A stretch of 64,000 nucleotides of DNA. Source: Setomelanomma holmii (taxonomy: Eukaryota > Ascomycota > Dothideomycetes > Pleosporales > Phaeosphaeriaceae). Of the stretch, positions 9,291 through 21,439 are shown piece after piece (position 1 is the first letter of the stretch; each line of letters opens with the position of its first letter). The position numbers were made by a program, and so were the translations under genes. The stretch covers positions 278,825 to 342,824 of the forward strand of contig ML978177.1 in the NCBI GenBank assembly GCA_010015745.1, in the 5' to 3' direction. The notes beneath the pieces are model-generated. The model was not told where the DNA came from. It did no database searches and saw only the letters and a list, made by a program, of their open reading frames with translations.

Positions 9291-12200
9291 TCACCAGCCC
9301 CTCCTCATCCCCCTTCCCTCGGCGCCCTTCTCCTTCCTCTTAACCCTCTTGACATCATGTCTTCTTCTCTTCTCCTTCTCCGCCTTCTCAGGATCAACAA
9401 CAGCTTCGACCTTCCTCTTACGTCGTCTCTCTTCTCTCCTTTCTCTTACAGCTTTCTGGACCTCACCCATAAGGTTCAGATACTCTTGCGTGCCCATGCG
9501 CTTCTGCAATGTGTTCATGATCTCGCGCGCCTTGTCGATAAGTGCTTTCCATTCCTCGTTGGGCTCGTTGAGAGAGGTAGGCGTGGTGTGGTTTCGAGGG
9601 ATAGTGGTTGCAGGATCGACCAGCGTGTTGAGTGTTGTGAGAAGATGTGTCAAGGAAGATGCTAGTGCATCAAGTGGAAGCTTGATGGCAATGGTCTCGA
9701 GTAGATAGATGGTCGAGGTTTTCGCAAGCATAGAGCGATTGTCGCGGCGAACAAGGCCGGAAAGTCGAATCATGAGGCGATGGATGGCTGCCGGAGGTGG
9801 TGTGGCATTCTTCTTTGGTGTTGACTCTGGTGGTGGTGAGAAGCCATCAAACTCATCGTCAAATGGTGCAGCGTGACCGTTCGCAGCTCCATTCATCTCC
9901 GTCACAACGTCGTCTTCATCTTCCTCGCCACCAGCTCGCTGCCAGTGCCACTTCGCGCCGTTTACAGCAAAGCATCGCGCCAGGAAAGCAATATTCTTGA
10001 CGCTCTGTGTACACAGCTGTTCCGAGACTTCTTGATTGAGTAGGTTCTTGAGGAAAGCGTCCGTCAACTGAATCATATTCACCTCCGCGAGTTGCAGGCC
10101 TCCGTGGCCTTTCAACGGCAGGGCATCGAGACCTGTATCCTTATTCGATATTCCGAGGTGCGCAAAGTAAGTTCCCACAAGTTCTGCAGCTTTGAGCTTT
10201 ACCCAAGCATGAGGGTACGTCGCGCTCGCTTGTACGGCTGTCCATAGACTTTCTTTCTGGGATGTGAACATCGTGTCTGGCTGCCTTTTGCAGACCTTGG
10301 AAAGCAGGGTCAATGAGTAATAGAGAAGCTCCCAGTCGTCATCTTCGCGTCTTATCAGAGACTCATCGATGATCATATCGAGCTGTATCAACGCAGCAGA
10401 GAGGTTTTTCGGTCCATCGTCAGACTCTTCCTCCATGGCCTCGAAGTAGAAGCCCCAGCACTGGATGCCAAGTCGCCTGAGTCCTGGATTTTCGTCCTGT
10501 TCTAGCCAAGACTTCAAGTCGGCCTTGAAGCTTTGCAATCGCTTATCGCTCGACTGCTGGAAAAGCCTCTTGACGAGCAAGCTGGCGAGCGCCCGGCACT
10601 TACTTGAATCGTCGTTGGCCACGGCGTTCACCAGAGGCAGAAACAGTAACCCATGATAATCATACTGTGCCTTCTCCGGAAAGCACGGCAGAGCCTTAGT
10701 TATGACGAGATCCAGGGCATCTATGACCGACTGTCTTCCCTCTACATGCTCGTAACGCAAGTTTCTGAGAAGAAACTCCATCTGCTTCTTGAAACGCTTT
10801 TCGCTTTGCGTGTACGAGGTGAGAAATTGGAAGTAGTGGCTGCGAGCGACGTCTCGTGCTGTTTTCGTGTGGTTTGTGACCATCATTTCGGCTACTTTGT
10901 CCATTGCTTCATAGATCTCGGGTAGATCGAGACGGCGATTCATGACGGCTTTGAGGAAGCCAAACGACACCCCCTGTCGGTCTGGCTCATCCAAATCGGG
11001 TATCAAGCGCTTGATCAAGTGGCCGATATCACGATCCTTGATTTCCACATTCGGCCGATCTCTGAGTACTGCAGAGACAAGCTTCAAGCATGCTTGTGCG
11101 AGCTCGGTGTTAGAAGATGGTGCTCCTTTGATCGCGCGTACTGCTTCGTCGATATACACAGGACAATTCGTGTCCAACTCCGACATGGGCATCTTGATGA
11201 AGGTGGCAAGTAGACGAACTGCAGACACTTGCACCTCTTCCTGGCCTTGAACCATGGCATCACCAATGACTGGTAGAAACCCGGCGAGGTTTTGAGGTGT
11301 CTGGAGCTCCGTGTGCTTGCGCAAGACCGTGCGCAGGATGTCCAAGCTGAAGCGGGTGAGCTTGTACACATATGATGATGTCGATAACCGAGCGCCAGAC
11401 TTCGCTGGCCCCCTCATGTTGATCAGGTATCGCTTGTTCTTGGGATCGATCTTGCTCTTTGTGTCAGGTGTTGCACTAGCTTTGTATACCTCCTGGATGA
11501 GCTCGTAGCAAAACACCAGGATATCCCTGTCGTTCACCGTTGGGTTTTGTAGTATACCAAGCCCGATACGTCTGAGTAGTTCATCGATCTTCTGGACCAT
11601 TCGTGCATTCAGCTTCTCTAGGAGAAGAGATCTGATCGGGAGGACAAGTTTGATCAGATGTGCAGGGGTAGCTGATCGAGTGATGATATCCATGGAATCG
11701 AAGCTCTTGCTGCTCTTGACTTCTTTCATCTTGCTGATGTACTCTTCGGCATCCTTTTCTTGTCCAGTGACACCGAATGTGTCATCCATGATGACATCAA
11801 CAACGTCTGAAAGGCAGTAGTCAATATCTCCAGGCTTCAATTGATCCGAGAGCTTGACAAGAATGTGATGCATCGTGAAGGAGAGTACGTGCAACTGGTA
11901 ACCTCGCTGGAGAGCAGTCCGCAGAGCTTTGATGATGAAACCGAAGTAGCTTGGCCCCATGAAAGTGGCGATGTCAGTCAAAGTGTTTCTCGCCATGTCC
12001 CGACTTTCTTGGGCGCGACTCTTCAGAATGTAGCAGATGTCGAGAAGAACTGTAGGTAGACGTGCTTCGATCTCGCGAGGTGGCATTACGAGAAGAACTT
12101 TGGTGATGGCGATTGCAACCGGTACCCGTAGACTAACCGTTGTATCGTCCTTCTTGTGCAGATATCCGGTGAGGTCGGGCAAGAAGTTGTTGATCAAGTC

Positions 12201-15200
12201 ACTTGACAGTTTCTCCTGCTGCGGTAGCGTCTTGGTGAGCGAGGAGACAGACACGTCGACAACCATGCTGCCGACATCCTCGTTCGCTTGTGATCCGGCT
12301 GCCAGAACCTCGACGGCAACGCTGGCAGTGGTTACATAGCCCTTTGCGCGTCCCGCTCGATTCAGGCCTTCCATTGAACCAACAATGAGCTTGATAATGG
12401 CCTTCTGCTTATCCTCTTTGCTTGTCAGGTAGCCGATATAGCGTTTGAGAAGGGATCGCAACTGCGGCCATTCCAACCATTCTACCAATGATGTGATGGA
12501 CTTGATTGTCTCACCAGACAAGCTGTCCGCGCCCTCGTCATCAGCCTTGTTGAAGACAAAGTGTTCAAGGAGTGGCAACATGATATGGTAGATGTTCCCG
12601 GACGTGATCAGCGAAGCATTTGCAGCCAGGCGTCGTAATGCCCTTAGTCGGCGATGTCCTTGGATATGCAGAATGTTGCTGAAGAACGATGCCTCCTCAT
12701 CCTCCGAGAGGAGGATGTACATGTTAGCAACCGGCGTCCATCCGCTGTGCGCTTTCACCAGCTGCTCTAAGACGGCCAGGAACTCAGTCCGTACCAGTTC
12801 CGATGACTCCCGCATGCCGTTCTGTATGCCTGGGAGTATAGCCGTGGAGATGAAATCTTTGAAGTCTTGGGTTTGAGAAATTTCGACAAACCGACGTAAT
12901 GACAGGGATGCGTTCGTGCGGATACTCAGCTCATCCTGGTCTCTAATCAGGTACAGCATATTGTAGATCAATGGCTTCCATTGTTGAAGGCTGTAATACT
13001 GAAAGGCTGTGTCGTTGATTTCATTAAAAGCACGTGAGCGACGTTCGAAATCGGGTTCGTCGAGGCGTGACTTGTTAAACGAATTGAGATCCTGACACAA
13101 CACAGCCGTGGCCAACAGTTCGTCTCTAGATTGCGAAAGGTCCTGCAATACATCGCAAAGTAGGCTTCTTGTGGTCTTGTCTTGGATGAATGCGAACATA
13201 GGACAAATCGCCCCGAACACGCTGTCGAACAGCTCGGCGAGACCATCGCTGTCGTATCGCTGGATGAACTCATGCAAGATCTTCAATAAGCCCAATTTGG
13301 TTCGCGGACCGACCCGTTTCGACGGTTGTCGAAGGAGAAACGTGGCGATCTCGATCATGCTGCGGGACTCTGTCGACCCAACAATATGCGTAGCCAGGTC
13401 CGCTACTGTCTGCACTCCGGCCTCCAGTACCTCCTTACTTGGGCTTTGCCGTAGAAGGGCGCCAATTTGGACGAGGATAGCGTTGGAGTAGGGCTGGATA
13501 ATCTCCGTATGAACACGGTTGCTCAAAAGCTTTTCATCCATTGTCTGTAACGAGGCATCTCTCGCAACGAGACGAAAGAGGCTGCCAATGATGTCATTGA
13601 GCACGAAGATTTTGACCTCGTCCTTCGCAGACGGAATCTCCAAACACTCGGTTACCTTAAGCAGAAGACTTGGGTTATGCTCAACCAGGAATGACGCGGT
13701 CCGAGCGGATTTGGACCAGGATGCGAACAATCGCAATAGACCAGAGACGGATTGTGCAGTCTCTATTGGCAAATTCTCAAGCCTTGGCTCAACTAGCTCC
13801 TTCACAATCGCTGCCGAATAGGGATACCATTCAAATTTTGGACAGCTCTCCGTGAGCCTAGCAAGAATATGCAGTGCTCGCTGGCGGATCGTCTTCAGTA
13901 AGGAGAGCTGTTGTGTGCTGTCTTCAATGCTTGCTTCTTCTTCTTCTTCTTGAGAACTCTCGATCGGCGACGAGAGAATTCGAGACGATTTGATTAGACA
14001 ATAGAGAACGGGATCGATAACGGCTATCGTGAACGGATTGAAGGTGGTTTGAAATGTGCTGAGCAAGTCATCCAGCATGTTCAATATCCCGACCTGTTTA
14101 CGGAAGTCCATCAGGTCCTTTTGAATTAACTCGACATCAAGACCGTCCTTGTTAATGATTGAGACGCCGCTCAGCGGGCCAAACGCTATGTCCAAAAACT
14201 GACGTATAGCACTGTCCCCGAATCGAGTCTTCAATCCGATGAAAACAGCCTTGCGTTTGGACTCAAGACTTCTCCTTCCGGCGATAACTTTGCCATATAA
14301 CAAGCGTAGTATGATGGGCAAGATACTCTCAAGATCTGTATCCTGTATCTCGCCTTCGCTCAGAAACACAGGCAGTTCGTCCCTGAATCGTGCATCATCG
14401 AGTAAGTTGAGTAGATCCTCTTTGTAGGGCGTGATTCTGGGGTCTTTCCAGGTTAAAAGAGCCTGAAGCGCCGCTTTCTGGATTTCGAGATCTCCGTTTG
14501 CCAGCAAAGCTAGCAGTGCGACACGGACCTCTTCGGAATGATACAGCACTTTCGGATTGCCAAACTTAGCAAAAAGAGACAACATGGCTTTCTGGTCTTT
14601 CCTAGCCCAGTGATGTCGATCACTGGCTGGCGTGTCGTTCTCTGTGGATGCATCAGTGTCTTGCCTGGGATTGCGCCGATCCAGAGCCCAGTCGAGCAAG
14701 ATAGGGACCAGTAATCGCGAGCGCTTTTCAGCGACGTGAGGTAGGGTGTTCAGCAACCGGAGAGCTTGCGTTCTGCTGAAAGAATTGAGAAAGGGTATGT
14801 TTGCGTGCTTTTCCTCAAACATATCTTTCAGAACATCTTCGGTGTTGTCCGACAGCTCTCGAGTGCGCGAGACAAGCCCTTCTAGTTGCACAACGTTCGT
14901 GCACTCGAACTCCGTAACATACGGCCGCGATGCTGAATTTCCGTTCGGCGTGGGGACCTCCTCAAAATTGTGCACTTCCGGTGAGTCTAGCCATTCGAAA
15001 GCAATCCGAGTGACATGGCCCTCACCCTCTTTGGTCTCGCACATGATTTTCAATGCCGAGCACGCATCGTCCCACACAGACGACAAGCGCACTTGTAGCA
15101 AGCCGAAGCAGAATGTCGGTACTGCTTCGCACACCCAAGCATCAGAGCTCACCGTCAGGTACAATTTTGCAAGCTGGCCGATTCGCATAGCAATGGATCG

Positions 15201-17309
15201 TTGGTGCTCGAGCGTCAGAGGTGTCTGCTCTATCAATATGGCCACTGAGATGACGTGCCGCAGCTCTTCGGTATTCCCTGCTAGAATCTCAAGTATGCGA
15301 AGTGCTGTGAGCCTGAGTTCGTGCGACGGTGACCCTAAGCAGTGCATGAGCGCTTTCCTCAGCTGTTCGTTGTGCTGGTCGAGAGACAGCTCAGCGTGTT
15401 CCCGCTTCGCCAGGACTAGCAAGGCTCGCCAGAAGGACACAGAATGGCCGAAGATAGCAGAAGCTTGACAAAGCTGGGGCCACAGTGCAGACACTGAGTT
15501 TGAGGCATCGCTGTGGTCAACATAAAAGTGCAATCCAGCGCCAAGAGCAAATAGATGCGAAGCGCGAGGCACATCTGCAACAGTGTCTCCTAGCGACTGT
15601 TTCAAAAGTCCTCCGAGAAGATCTCGCAGTGTTTTAGTGTGTTCGTCGCTAATAGCGAGTGCAATTGTTGTGTCCAACAAGGCGTTGCAATGATAGCTCA
15701 AGCGCTCGACTTCAGCTCGAGATTTCGTGGAGTCTGTAATTTGGCGGAAAGGTTGGATGAGGCGCTGTTGCCACCGTTCCGAGGGGCGCAGAGTGTTCGT
15801 CGGCACTGCCACGATTTCGCAGACACGAGGCAATACTGTACACAATTCCGGCGCGTGGTCTTGAGCTTTCTGGATGACGAACCTGGATGACTGTCAGCAA
15901 ACCGGAGAGCAATTGACAGCGGAAGCTACTCACTTCTTAAAATATGGGAGCAGGAGCACCTTGAATCTTTCCGCACCCAAGCTGGCGAACAGATTGCAAA
16001 AGGAGAGGAAATACTGTTCCCACGAGCCTTGTGTCACTTGCTCAAGAAGTTTCTCGTAAGAAATGGCCGCGTCCATGGAGCAATATTGAAACACGACAGA
16101 GAGCGTAGATAGCGCTTCCCACGCGAAGTCTGTATCTGGTGCTTTGCCATACGTTGATTGGAGTAGCTCATCGATGCATTGAAGTACTTGCTTCCAGTTC
16201 GCCATCCGACTACCTTGCCGTACTCCACACACGACGAACAGGAGGCGAAAGGAGAGGCCTGCATAGTTCGCATCATCCGAAACAGCTTGAATCTGCGAAG
16301 AGACTATATCCAGCAATGGCTCGAAGTTGTCGGCATCTGTGTGGTGGACTGCAGCCGTAAGGACGCCATTGAGCACGGGCTCGAGCGGTGGTGCACGGAG
16401 TTGAACATGGTCCTTGCTGTATGTCTCTGCCAGAAGTTCCTGGAGTATAGCAGCGGCGCTTGAGTGGAAGCCACGCTGGACACCTTTCAGCGAGTCAGTG
16501 AGAAGGTACATGAGGCCATGTTGGAAATCATAGTCCTTGACTGTGCCCTGCAGGTCCTCCAATTGCTTGGAGATGTGGCGGATGATCAAACGCAGCGGAC
16601 TCTTGTCTCTATGATAGCCTGCACCAGCTTTGCGGATCAGGAAGCTCAGCGACTCAGCAGCAAAACGTGAGACGAAGGCCTTCTGTCGTTCCTTCCCGAG
16701 CAAAGGCGAGATCAAATCGAAGACGGGCCGCAAGTCCGGGACTAGCAGCCTGGAGAGGTACTTGAAGAGCCAGGCTAGGCACCCAAAGCTCCACTCGATG
16801 ACTTCGACGTCTGCATGTGTCGCCGCCAGCCGCGACACAACGGTCACGGCCTGCTCAAAGTGCTTCTCGAAGCGCTCGCCCAGATCGTGGGCCAAGTGCG
16901 CCAGCAGACTGAGCAGTGGCTCTTCCGAGAACTTGTCTCCCTTTTGTATGTATTCCACCAGCAGTTCCATGATGCGATCGCTGTGGTGCAGAACCTGCGG
17001 GAGGCTGTCGCATAGCGAAGCGACGCGGCGGGCGAATATCGTGAAACTCTCGGACAGGTTGAGCTCGCGCCATTCCAGGAACGAGTCTCTGAAGTACGAG
17101 AAGGTCGATTCGAGTTCGCCATCGTCGAGGATGGTGCTGCGACCGCGTCGGACAGGTTCAATCTTGAGCAGGGCGATGCGCTGCGAGAAGCCCTTGAAGG
17201 TGTGGTTGCGGGCAGATTCGGTGCCGCCTTTGACTCGCTTCGGGGCTCGTTTCGGTGTGCGGGGCTTCGAGGCCGCCTTTGTCATGGGCCCCCGAGACAT
17301 GGCTGCCAT
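9291..17309 (-). CDS. utp20: UTP20, U3 snoRNP / 90S pre-ribosome HEAT-repeat scaffold
   Basis: Two exons: 17309-15934 and 15882-9291, split by a 51-nt intron (GTGAGT donor, GCTGAC branch, CAG acceptor). Together they encode 2,655 residues, close to human UTP20 (about 2,785) and yeast Utp20 (2,493). I chose the ATG at 17309 (MAAMSRGPMTK) because it gives the short basic leader usual for the family; an ATG further up, at 17432, would add 41 unlikely residues. The N-terminus contains the family block FKGFSQRIALLKIEPVRR and SYFRDSFLEWRELNLSE. Nearly the whole protein is helical HEAT/ARM-type repeat, with the DRIM region at roughly residues 820-1450. The last 80 residues are strongly Lys/Arg-rich, as expected for a nucleolar protein. 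It works in the nucleolus in early 40S assembly and 18S rRNA processing. Its start codon is only 177 bp from that of the divergent Drn1-like gene. Confidence 0.95.
15883..15933 (-). other. UTP20 intron
   Basis: Donor GTGAGT at 15933 and acceptor ATCCAG ending at 15883, branch-like TTGCTGACAG. Splicing joins AAG-AA to G-TTC and restores an uninterrupted reading frame through YFKKFVIQKAQ. Confidence 0.85.
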
Positions 17310-17486
17310 GGTGTAGTGGTGTTGGTGCAGTAGCGAAGTCTGCAGTGGCTGCGACGACAAGTTCACCGTTCTCCACAAAAATTTCGGTCGCGCCTGCTGC
17401 ATGCAAGCCTTATCGATAGCAACTAGCGCCAATACATTATTTGGAACTCAACACCACACAACTATCACCAACTTCTATCACGTATC
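17310..17486. promoter_or_regulatory. Compact divergent promoter between UTP20 and the Drn1-like gene
   Basis: Only 177 bp separate the two start codons, so both promoters and 5' leaders must share it. Both products act on nuclear RNA. No TATA box is evident. Co-regulation is inference. Confidence 0.5.
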
Positions 17487-19162
17487 ATGGCCTCGAAAAT
17501 GTAAGTTTTGCCCTACAGCGCTACGTATACTCAGCTTCTAATGTGTTCAGAGTGGTGATCGGCGATGTTAATGGTCAATACAAAGCCGTCTTCCAGAAAT
17601 TGAGCGCACTGCATGCGAAGAACAATTTCGCCTTCGCCATCGTCGGTGGGAGTCTGTTCGGAAGCTCTTGGGAGACTGATGGTGAGGATCAAACGGACGT
17701 ACAGCTATTGATTGATGGCAAAATTGACATACCACTGCCAACATACTTCGCTCTTGGCAGACACCCACTTCCGCCATCAGTAGTACAGAAACTAGAGGCA
17801 TCAAATGATGAGCTATGCAGTAACCTTTTCTTCCTCGGGAAGCGCAGCGTTACCAAGACATCCGAGGGCATTCGGATTGTTACGCTTGGCGGGCAGCTAG
17901 ACCCCAACATCATCGCAGGCCAGTCCAAGGACAAGTATCCGCCGGTCTACGGAGAGACAGATGCGAAAATACTGCGAGGCGCCACAACCGCCGATTTACT
18001 CATCACCAGTGAGTGGCCGGAAGACATACGTAAACGCTCGAAAGTCGAGTTCCATCCAGAAATTCAGCCCCAGTCGCAGCAATGTATCGCCGATTTGGAC
18101 GTCGTGTTGAAGCCAAGGTACCATTTCAGTACCTCGGGAGATACATACTACGAGCGAGAGCCGTTCTTCCACGCTCCGGGTGACGACACTGATGGCCTTT
18201 TCCCCATCACCCGGTTCATCAGTTTAGCGTCCTATGGCAATGCCAACAAGCAGAAGTGGATCTACGCATTCTCCGTAGATCCTACTGCTAGTCAACCGGT
18301 ATCACCGCCTGTTGGCTCGACTGCATGCCCCATCACCCTGTCGGAGAAAAAGCGCCCTGCGCCAGAGCATCGGGAGCAGGCATTAGTGTATGATGACGGC
18401 AGTCGCGGCCGAAGACCCCACAAGAGACGTAAGGGCGAGAGTCGTGGCCCCTTGTCAGCGTCAGAATGCTTCTTCTGCCTCGCAAATGAGAACATCGCGA
18501 CGCATCTCATTACTTCAATCGGAGACAACTCTTATATGACAACTGCAAAAGGGCCACTATCAACCTCGAAGACCTTCTCTAGGCTCGGCTTCCCTTGTCA
18601 CATGCTCATCATACCATTCCCTCATCAACCCACTCTCGGTTCAATGGAGGAGGAAGAGCGCCACGCAACATACGGCGAGATGCAGAAATACCGCGCCACC
18701 ATGAATAGCATGCTGAAATCCGCAGCGGATGAGGACTACGGCTCTGTTACTTGGGAAGTGAGCAAGTCAAGCTTACCACACACGCATTGGCAGTACCTTC
18801 CTGTGCCTTCAGACCTCATCCGGAAGGGCTTGGTGGAAGCGGCTTTCAAGGCGCTTGCAGAGAATTTGCATTGGCCGGCATTCAAGAAGGAAGATGCTGG
18901 AGATGGCTTCGAAGAGACCAGCGATTTCTTCCGTATCCTGATTTGGGACCCAAAGAACGATCCGGCAGCTCAGACGAGCTATGTCTTGCGCTTTGACGAG
19001 AAAATCCGCTTTCACAGCCAATTCGGACGCGAGGCTCTTGCAAAGCTGCTGAGGCTTGATAAGAGACTCGACTGGCGCGACTGTGGACAGACGCAGGCAG
19101 AGGAAGAAGCTGATGTGGCAAAGTTCAAAGAAGCCTTCAAGGAGTTCGACTTTGCTGAGTAA
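17487..19162 (+). CDS. drn1: CwfJ-family protein (CWF19L1/Drn1 type), lariat-debranching associated
   Basis: Exon 1 is only 14 bases (17487-17500), coding MASKI with the next exon; a 50-nt intron (17501-17550, GTAAGT to TTCAG) follows; exon 2 is 17551-19162. The product is 541 residues. Residues 5-230 form a metallophosphoesterase-like N-terminal domain beginning VVIGDVNGQYKAVFQKL, as in the CWF19L1/Drn1/Mug161 branch. A Lys/Arg-rich linker (PHKRRKGE) leads to the CwfJ C-terminal domain 1 at about 300-420, with CFFCLANENIATHLI and the HIT-like HTHWQYLPVP near residue 416. CwfJ C-terminal domain 2 fills 425-541. Yeast Drn1 binds the debranching enzyme Dbr1 and spliceosomal intron lariats, so a nuclear role in lariat turnover is expected. 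The histidine residues of the HIT-like motif are present. Confidence 0.9.
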
Positions 19163-20513
19163 AACTGGATGATAGCGACGAGACCTGTATGATTTAATCT
19201 TTCTTGCGAACAGCGCATTCTCATGCACCATACAAGTCCGTCTGCGGGCCTTGCGAACTCTAATTGTCAACTAGTACCTTGACGACCTTCGATCAACGAC
19301 ATCTTTCTTGAGAGGCCATACCCTAGTGCTTTCAGCCAAGCCGCTGTCGCCTCGGACATACTCGAAACGGCATTTTGTCAGAACGCGTGGAAAGCAGCAC
19401 TAAAGGCTTGGGACCGCCAGCTCCAGACTTGCCGGTAATCCGAACGTCCTATGTCCAAAGCGCTGCACAAAATGCTCTTCTCGAAGACCAATTTCACTCA
19501 TTGAAAGCACTTAGAAGTCGACTGACGCGACTTCGATGTGATCGCTCATCTCAGGAAAGGATGAGGTTATCGTGCCATAGAAGCATGGCCACAAACTTGC
19601 GTCTTGGCATTACTTTTCAAGGCCAAGGCTAGCTGTCTTCGACAAGACATTCACTTGGCACTCAGTCTGGATCACGTGTGATTTGCAGCGGGGTAGTGGC
19701 GCGCGACTGTGCGGTGGCATCTGCCGGCCACATCTACCGTTGCCTGCAACCTCATTTCTCCACAACACTCAAGCTTCGTTTCTCACGTTCAATAATCATC
19801 ATCTGCTATTCGCCTGTTATCATCCACTAAGACTACCGAAGACAGTCGTCCCGTACCGCAAGAAGCGCCGACTATTTTGCCCCGAAGTTTCATATCCAGC
19901 ACCAATCAAGATAGCGATCTACATACACTTACTCAAGCCCGCCGACCAACCATAGCCAGCGATAAGAGCACCTTCCCATTCGCACCCCAGCCCTCCAACC
20001 AGACCACTTTCTTTCAAACGCTGCTAAATTTCCAAACAACCACTTATCACTGCAGGTAGGTCGGCTCCGTAGCCGCGACAGGAAGCTCGACCACTGTTTG
20101 TATGCGTACACGGACGATCAGGTACGGCTTCGCGTATGTGGCCCGAGAGGGTAGAAGATGTGCAGGCTGGCGATCCTTGGCTGTCCCCTTCACCTGCCCA
20201 ATGCGGATCGAGAAGAGGCCTTCCAGGTATGTGGTACAGTGGTAAGAGCGTTTGTAAAGCAAGTGCGCGTGGTCTTATCGTTGGCTTTGGAGATAGGTAG
20301 GACTATTGTGAGACGACCCGACAAGCCGTGAGCAAATGTAAGGTGGAAACACCCGACGACAGGTACTACGGCATCGAGTATAAAATTGCCGAGCATCACC
20401 ACCAAACAGTAGAGCAGAACGAGAACTTCACAGGCTTTGGCTTCAGTCTCGACTCAATTTCCAAGCTCGGCGCTCAGCTCTCCTCGTTGCTCCACTTCTA
20501 CATCAACAACACC
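19163..20513. other. Intergenic / probable long leader of the secreted nuclease gene
   Basis: About 1.35 kb without a recognisable protein. The part 19740-20060 is pyrimidine-rich and leader-like on the plus strand, ending CACTGCAG|GTAGGT near 20055, which could be a 5' UTR intron donor. Short ORFs at 19683-19955 and 20328-20513 have no family features. Confidence 0.4.
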
Positions 20514-21203
20514 ATGAAATCTACCATCCTCCTCACTCTTGCTTCGGCGGCCTTCGTCTCCGCTGCACCAGCACCAGTTCACCTGGTTGCACGTGCGCCT
20601 CCTAACGTTCCCACTGCAGCCCAGGCAAAGACTCAACTTGCTGGCCTCACTGTCGCTGCCCAGGGATCTCAGGATGGTTACTCTCGCGATCTCTTCCCGC
20701 ACTGGATTACTCAGTCTGGGACTTGCAACACTCGCGAGACCGTTCTGAAGCGTGATGGCACGAGCGTTGTGACCAACTCTGCGTGCGCCGCTACGAGTGG
20801 TACTTGGAAGAGTCCGTATGATGGCGCGACTTGGACAGCCGCTAGCGACCTCGACATTGACCATCTGGTACCGCTTAGCAATGCTTGGAAGGTATGGTGT
20901 CCTTCCAAACTCACCAACTTCAATCTGAATCGACACTAACACACATGGTAGTCTGGAGCAGCGTCATGGACAACAGCTCGCCGTCAAGATTTCGCCAACG
21001 ACTTGACCAACCCTCAACTCCTTGCTGTGACCGACAACGTCAACGAGGCAAAGAGCGACAAGGGACCTGAGGATTGGAAGCCTCCGCTAACGAGCTACTA
21101 CTGCACCTACTCGAGGATGTGGATCAAGGTGAAGAGCGTGTATAGTCTTACTATAACGAGTGCAGAGAAGACCGCCTTGACAAGTATGCTGGCTACTTGC
21201 TAA
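20514..21203 (+). CDS. Secreted HNH-family nuclease (DUF1524/GmrSD-type HNH)
   Basis: Exons 20514-20891 and 20952-21203 with a 60-nt intron (GTATGG donor, GGTAG acceptor), 209 residues. The N-terminus is a classic signal peptide (MKSTILLTLASAAFVSA, cleavage about residue 18-19). The catalytic core has the DLDIDHLVPLSNAWKSGA motif (DH, then P-L-x-x-A-W) around residues 114-131, and downstream NPQLLAVTDNVNEAKSDKGP with the metal-binding Asn/Asp region, both typical of the secreted fungal members of this family. Two cysteine pairs can be seen (near residues 70 and 85, plus YYCTY and the C-terminal C). The likely role is extracellular degradation of nucleic acid, for nutrient phosphate or host/competitor DNA. 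It is a common single-gene family in Dothideomycetes. Choice of ATG is firm because it opens the signal peptide. Confidence 0.88.
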
Positions 21204-21439
21204 GTACACGGTCTTGGGATGAATCTGGGCATCATTTGGTGGTAATGACGAAGCTATGAATATTGAGACGAGCTGCAAAACCCCTGCTTGGCACAAAGCG
21301 CTTGAAAGTGACTGTCATTGGTGACGAGCTACGGACTACTAACAGTAGTACTGAACCTGATTTGTGTATGCGTGACAACACCAGAATACCCAAGCCTGTG
21401 TTCAATGATATGTACGGTTTCATGCTCCCCCGTTCTTTC

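Noticed and set aside
9349..9708. Plus-strand open frames inside UTP20
   Set aside because: Antisense shadows of a well-supported exon.
17310..17432. Upstream ATG of UTP20 at 17432
   Set aside because: It would add 41 residues with no family match, while MAAMSRGP at 17309 is a better start.
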